From Ostrinia nubilalis (Eukaryota > Arthropoda > Insecta > Lepidoptera > Crambidae): a stretch of 64,000 nt of DNA. Each line of letters opens with the position of its first letter. The first letter of the stretch is position 1. The notes under the pieces were generated by a model, which saw only the letters and a program-made list of their open reading frames with translations, had not been told where the DNA came from and made no database searches. The translations under genes were made by a program, and so were the position numbers. Of this stretch, positions 58,677 through 64,000 are shown one piece after another. Location: assembly GCF_963855985.1 (NCBI RefSeq), contig NC_087090.1, forward strand, positions 14,506,501 through 14,570,500, in the 5' to 3' direction.

Positions 58677-59620
58677 CCTTTAACTACTGACGTGGGGGCC
58701 TCTCAGGCCTTGCAAAAGTCAAATTGTTGAATTTCTCCTCTCTCAAGTGCACGACACACGCGAATCTTTTAGTACCTTCAAGTTTCATTGCGCCGAGGCT
58801 GTCAACAACGGTGCACGTGATTGCACGCGCAATTTCAGTAGGTAAATTAATTTTAAAGTTTCTTGTGGGCCTCTCAGGCCCCCACCTCAGTATTGGCGTA
58901 ACTTTTTTTGTCTATAGTTTTCATTTAGTTGTCGTCTTTTCTTGAAATAATTTGAAAAAATCTATGATATGGAGCCCACAGTACGTCGTCCGAGAGAAAG
59001 CGGTATCTCGGAAGTAAAAATAACCAGCATTTAAAGAAAAATAGAAGAACAGTAGTTTTTGGCACGTATGCTAGGAAATGATAAGCCTGTACCTGTCTAT
59101 CAAGATTTAAACGATGAAACCAAGTGCCATACATGTATTTTGAAGATTCAAATGAAATCTACATTTTAAAAATATGTATGGTTTCCTTCACTGAGGAAAG
59201 CAAGTTTATCCAGACTGTGTTTAATTCGCACTATTTGATGTGTGTCATTTTTTCCCCCCTTTTTCATATTAGGATTACTGATATATCATTAGCTAAAAAG
59301 ACTATTGAAAATTAAGATTCTAAGTTGATTTGTTGAATTTATGAATATTTTTCATGATAACTTTGTGAATCATGATTTCATGAGATTTTTGCCAAAAAAT
59401 GCTACATGTTTTTTAAATATTGAAATAATACGTACTTATTAACAAATAATTTACATAAAAATAGTTTTATTGTATTTAAATATAACCACTATTAATAATT
59501 ATTAAACATAAAACCCTAAAAAGATTACATATTTTTAAATATAAGCACACATATGTACGGGCCTCTCAGGCCCCCACGTCAGTGTTTACGTGAAATTAAA
59601 TCCACCTCAGTAGCTAAAGG
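58677..59620. mobile_element. piggyBac-like non-autonomous element, TTAA flanks, 944 bp
   Basis: The ends read CCTTTAACTACTGA (58677) and TCAGTAGCTAAAGG (to 59620), with TTAA on each side (58673-58676 and 59621-59624), as in the piggyBac superfamily. GGCCTCTCAGGCC occurs at about 58698, 58868 and 59561, twice next to GACGTGGGGG or its complement, probably transposase-binding subterminal repeats. No intact transposase was seen. Confidence 0.8.
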
Positions 59621-61439
59621 TTAATATTAATAAAAAAACTGGTATTCATAACTTTTTCCGTTCTCATGGCGTTTTAAAGGGGCATTTCGCGCTTGCTCTA
59701 GGGGAGTCGGATGCCAATGCGCATATTGATTCTCAAGCACTCTCGTCCACCGGATGTAACGGGACCGGAAACGGGCTGGATAAAATAGAACAGAACTTAC
59801 GCGGCAGATGGCCGACATTGTATCGAAGAGAGACAAAAGGAGAAGTTGTTGATAATAAAAACAAAGAATAAACTGCGCGCCGCCACATGGCAAAGGTATT
59901 AACTTAATTATCTGACTCGGCTCGCCTCGGGATTTAAATTGGACGGTGTCTAGTTAGACTGGGAATGGATGGTCTGTAATTATGTAGATGCAATTTTTCG
60001 ACGCTAAAAAATTGACTTTGTTGTTAAATTAACGTACGTTAAATTTTACGCGTAGCTTTATAATATGCATAATAACTATCATCTATCTTGCACGAGTACC
60101 TTTAAACTTTTATGTCTAGAAAAATTGCAGAGATAATATTTTTAGAAGTAAAACCCATTTAGTATCAATTTAAAATAAGACGTACGATGATGTAACATGT
60201 TATCGTAAACGCTCATCCACGTATTTGACTCAGCAGTGTTACATAAATACGTGATTTTAATGTATTTAGAGTGATCTCATTTACTGAATGTTATTCATTC
60301 AATCACGTTATGATTTGAAGCAGTTAAAATTGATGCTAAGGTTAAGTTTCTAGTGCGCCCGGCACGTAAATGTTTTGGTAAAAAATAAAGATCTGTTAAC
60401 AAAAACATAAATCCGGGTATGATAGGTAATAAGTGGTTTGATAAGATACGTTACTATTTAAATTTGGAGCGAGGCGTAGTCGGTTCCTGGTTGGGCGGCG
60501 CGGTCGGTCGAAGGCGGAAGAGTTGCCTTTGCGCAACCCAACTGACATTGAACTGTGGCGTTCCTCGAGTGGAGGCCACGAGACGCCGGATTCTTATGTA
60601 TTTTAATCATACGCGCCCGTAAAGTTAACTTGGAGCACGAAAATTTTCCTCTTTTCTTCATTATTACAAGAAATGCGTAAGAGGAAAATCGTGTAGCACA
60701 TTGTTTCCATTAAACGGGAGAGATTTCTCGGCAACAGGATGTTATGACGAATAACAGAGCAGTTTTATGCGGAAGTGTGTAAGTGTATCATTTGCGAGAG
60801 CAAAACATTCCGTTGTTTTGAATCGTACCTACTTTCCTTCATCCTGTGAGTAATTATTATTAGGTATATGTCGCGCCTTTGTTTTCTTATAGGCTTCGAT
60901 AGTCTTGATACCTACTTAGAATTTTATTATCTTAAGGGAAAACCATTTTGGATATTCTTGCCGCGTAGTTTTTCAATGAGAGGAGCAAGAACAAATAGCG
61001 CTTGCGTCACTGTCACGCACGTCGCAAGTGTGGGTGCTAATTTCATCAGTTAAAATGTTAAAACTCCCTCCAATGTCACCTCACTGTCTTACGTCTCGGC
61101 TGAAGGTGAGCGGTGTCAATCACACCAGGCATCAGACAGAATGTATTTGGACGATGTCATTATTTATGCAGGAGGAGGATGTAGTGGAAGATAACGCTCG
61201 TGTGATATTCAATTCTGAGAATCAATTACTGATTCTACGTCAGATCAATTGGAATTGTAGAACAGTTAGTCATTTGAATTTTCTCCGATGTATATTTGAG
61301 ATTTTTTAGCATAAGAAGTGTTTCGGGTTGAAACGTCATCGGTCAGTGGTCAGTCGGCAGGATGGGCGTGTGCCGCGTGCGCATCAGCGGTGTTGCAAGC
61401 GCGCGCTGACCGTGTCCGGCCCGTCCTTGGCTGCGGCTC

Positions 61440-61640
61440 CCCGGCAACCTATCGATACCAGCGCGACGCCGCCGCCGGTGCGTAACCGCTTCCGCGTGCC
61501 GCTCTGACGTCACCAACGCCGAGCAAACAGTAAACAACGCCTACCTAGCGAACTCGAAACGCGTCGGCGTCACCGATCCGCTCCCAACCCCGGTAACTTG
61601 AGACTTCTCATCCCCCCCGTGACGTCACTGCGACGTAGTA
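61440..61640. promoter_or_regulatory. CpG-rich promoter/enhancer candidate with DREF and two CRE sites
   Basis: TATCGATA (61450-61457, the DREF core of insect promoters) and two TGACGTCA palindromes (61505-61512 and 61620-61627, CREB/ATF type) lie within 180 bp of unusually CpG-rich DNA. It could be a transcription start of Tribbles or an enhancer. Only the motifs are seen. Confidence 0.4.
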
Positions 61641-64000
61641 ACAGATCACGTGTCGCGACCTCTCAGGCCCCTAACCTACGCGTGGGCGACGTGCGTCAAA
61701 CGCGTAAAATGCCGAAAACAAGAGTGGGTGCGCACGGTTCGCGAATTCCCAAACATCGACGCAGCGGGTAACTTCAGGCTCATTTCGCCCTACGTAACAA
61801 ATCACTTAGGTAACTAAATATTAACAGAACAGGAGCCGGTGCGAGTGAACTGAAATCGTACTAGTTCATAATACAAGCCGATTACATCATCACGTATGGA
61901 GCGTAACTGCGCAAATTGTACTGAAAATGCCTGTTTAAATACAATCGATTGGACGGAGAAAACAAGACTGGAATGTAACTGCTAATGACGCCAATACGTA
62001 TTTATTTGTAGTTGGTTTCATATTCGTCGATGACTTCATGTTAAGTACATAGTGTGATCAATAGCAATGACACGACCCGATCACGGCCATCGACTGCGAG
62101 TGTGACTTTCATATTAATGTCACCCACGAGCCTAATGGTGGTTGTGATAATCGTTTTTTGCTGATCGCGAAGCTAGTGAACTCGCTTACACGACTTAGGT
62201 TTGATCGTCGTGACCGACTACAAACCTGTCTCTGGTCGCGGTCAATTTCATGACATTGTCTGCAGACTCGGGTCGTTCAACGCTTCGCACTGTCTTACAA
62301 TCTGATTGCATTTATGCATTTATTATTTCTATTTAGATGGTGAAACTGATATATTGCTCTTCTAGCTAATGGATCAGGCAAAAGTCAGACATTCGAGTCA
62401 TGAGGGATGACTCTACATTGTGTCATTGGTAGAGTCACTTATTTCCCAACATTGTGAATAAGATCTGCCTTAGTTCACAAGTTTTTGTTTATTTATTAAT
62501 ACTAAGGATAATAATTATTAATTTGGCAAACAATAAATCAAAATGCAAAGCATGTTACGTCAACATGGTATTGTTTGTCCTGTCGTTACGCAACGCGACC
62601 GCGAACTGAGGTCGCGTACGTTCTCATATTTATTATACGTATTCTTCAATATCTAACTCGGCGCGAGGCCAGAAACACGAAAAGAGTAACGTTTCGCAAC
62701 CCGAACCAATGTCACTGCAAGACCCCGTTCACACTGATCAATTTCGAGCTACAAACATAAGAATAAACATAAATATCGACGCCAAACCTTCCACAAACAC
62801 GACATTTATTACAAATCCTTGGGCTTGACCTTTCCGTCTTACACGTCGCTGCTGCTAAGCACATTTTACGTCGACATTTCTTTTGTTTTGGCTATTCAAT
62901 GAGAAGTTGTCAAGTTTTGGTAATGTAAGCATTCAGACAACAAAGTTTTCGAGAATGGGAAACACTCAAAGGACTTGCGTTGTGCTTGCGACACAGCCCG
63001 ATGAATGTCAAGCCCGGCAAATGCAAACTTGACGTTCCTTTTTGTTCGGATCGTGTATAATGATCACGTGAACCATTTTGGCAAGTTTGTGGTTGTCGGT
63101 CCGTGTTGTAACGTTGGCTGTGTGCAACGCCGCGGCTGCGCTTGCGTCATTTCCTCTTGCTGACCATGAACTGAGTTACGTCAGCGTTGTTTCGGTACGA
63201 GATTAGGATGCGCCTACACTTCGGGCGTATCTAGAGGACAATCGCCTCTAGTCCCACACCGCTTCCTCTTCGCATCTAAATGGCACTCGAGTTGTTTGCG
63301 CGGCCGCTCTCGGGCTAGGGGGGAATGCCTGACCGAGGTGAGGCGGACCTACGAGCAACTATAATACTGCAACTGCACGGAGCTGCAACTCGGCCATACT
63401 ATGCAGTTGGCGATCGTAAAAATATGCAAGCAAATGTTGTTTTACTTTAGTCCCCTTGACACGAATCTAAAAATGTTCAATGCAACTCAGACTTATTCGT
63501 ACAGTAAGCGATTTATAGCCCGTATTAAAATAAAACCTGGATTTAGAATCATGTTTGTTTTGTTTTAAAAATATTGTTTTGAGTAAATTAAATAAATTAT
63601 TAATGAGGAGCTGACTACAATGTTTGGTCGTGTCAGCATGCAGGAGTAAACAAAAGAAAACGACAATGTTAATTATTCGGAGATTTTAAGCAGTGACATC
63701 AGTTAGTAACCAACTAATTACCAAGTTAACCTCGTTTAATCTGTTTAGGTAAATTCCAGAACACGTTATTTGAGGATGTAATGAACAAAGATAAAAAGGT
63801 AAATAAGTAGTTCAGAAAACACAAAAACGATTACTTTGAGGAAATTTTAAAACATTCATGTGAGCAACAATGTGAGTAATGACATTCCAATTCATTCCAT
63901 TCAACATGCTGCTTATCCATCTACTAACCACATTATTGTAATTGTAAAACGTTCCTACTTCATCGAATTTCAATTGGAAGTTAATTAATTAAGATTCAGT

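Larger units (their letters stand above)
46774..64000. other. 17 kb non-coding stretch upstream of Tribbles exons, TE-poor and CpG-rich
   Basis: No convincing exon was found on either strand. Open frames (for example 50369-50923 plus, 57911-58393 minus) have no domain, and few stops are expected in this GC-richer sequence. Apart from one piggyBac-like element (58677-59620) no transposon was recognised, unlike the rest of the window. Palindromes TTGCGCAA (49121, 50044, 55497, 60529) and TGACGTCA (48252, 61505, 61620) are over-represented. It is likely the first intron and/or cis-regulatory region of Tribbles. Confidence 0.5.

Noticed and set aside
46774..64000. Tribbles N-terminal exon
   Set aside because: I looked on the minus strand for the expected catalytic-loop (DLKLRKF-like) coding sequence and found none; it is probably beyond 64000.

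Overview
The window looks like nuclear DNA of a moth or butterfly (Lepidoptera). It holds intron-rich, AT-rich arthropod genes. It also carries Helitron-type elements of the kind common in Lepidoptera, ending in CTAG next to a GC-rich hairpin, plus RTE-type endonuclease-reverse transcriptase tails, tRNA-headed SINEs, and MITEs. No prokaryotic or viral gene was recognised. All gene names come from recognising translated protein and splice signals; no search was run.

Layout. At 3.1-16.5 kb on the minus strand is a small CTD phosphatase gene (CTDSP/SCP type, five coding exons, an 8.4 kb intron full of repeats). Head-to-head with it at 17.65-28.57 kb (plus) is the bifunctional mRNA capping enzyme (RNGTT, 12 exons, 595 aa). 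Both act on RNA polymerase II output: one dephosphorylates the CTD, the other caps the transcript. Tail-to-tail with the capping enzyme at 29.45-30.68 kb (minus) is LACTB2, a metallo-beta-lactamase-fold endoribonuclease. A gap of about 680 bp separates LACTB2 from the divergent NDUFV1 gene (31.36-40.40 kb, plus, 8 exons, 478 aa), the 51 kDa flavoprotein of respiratory complex I. After a repeat-rich gap, the last two recognised exons of a Tribbles pseudokinase lie at 45.6-46.8 kb (minus). The remaining 17 kb is probably its long first intron or upstream regulatory DNA. It is richer in CpG, nearly free of recognisable transposons, and carries an excess of palindromic bZIP-type sites.

The most unusual signal is structural. 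Three different exons (CTDSP exon 3, NDUFV1 exon 6 and NDUFV1 exon 7) are each followed by tandem copies of their own 3-prime half together with the 5-prime splice site and the start of the intron. In every case the complete exon comes first in transcription order, and the acceptorless, 5-prime-truncated copies lie downstream inside the next intron. NDUFV1 exon 6 has about ten copies in 3.7 kb, with the reading frame almost perfectly kept. The same architecture at three sites in 64 kb suggests a common duplication mechanism, or arrays of decoy donor sites. An assembly artefact has to be excluded.

Other points: an apparent 1-nt frame conflict in CTDSP exon 1; several well-bounded DNA transposons (944 bp piggyBac-like with TTAA; 612 bp with 8-bp TSD; 1.37 kb with internal TAACACCCGAAAC motifs; 1.7 kb with long inverted repeats); and a 5-prime-truncated Jockey-type LINE with perfect target duplication and a pure poly(A) tail.
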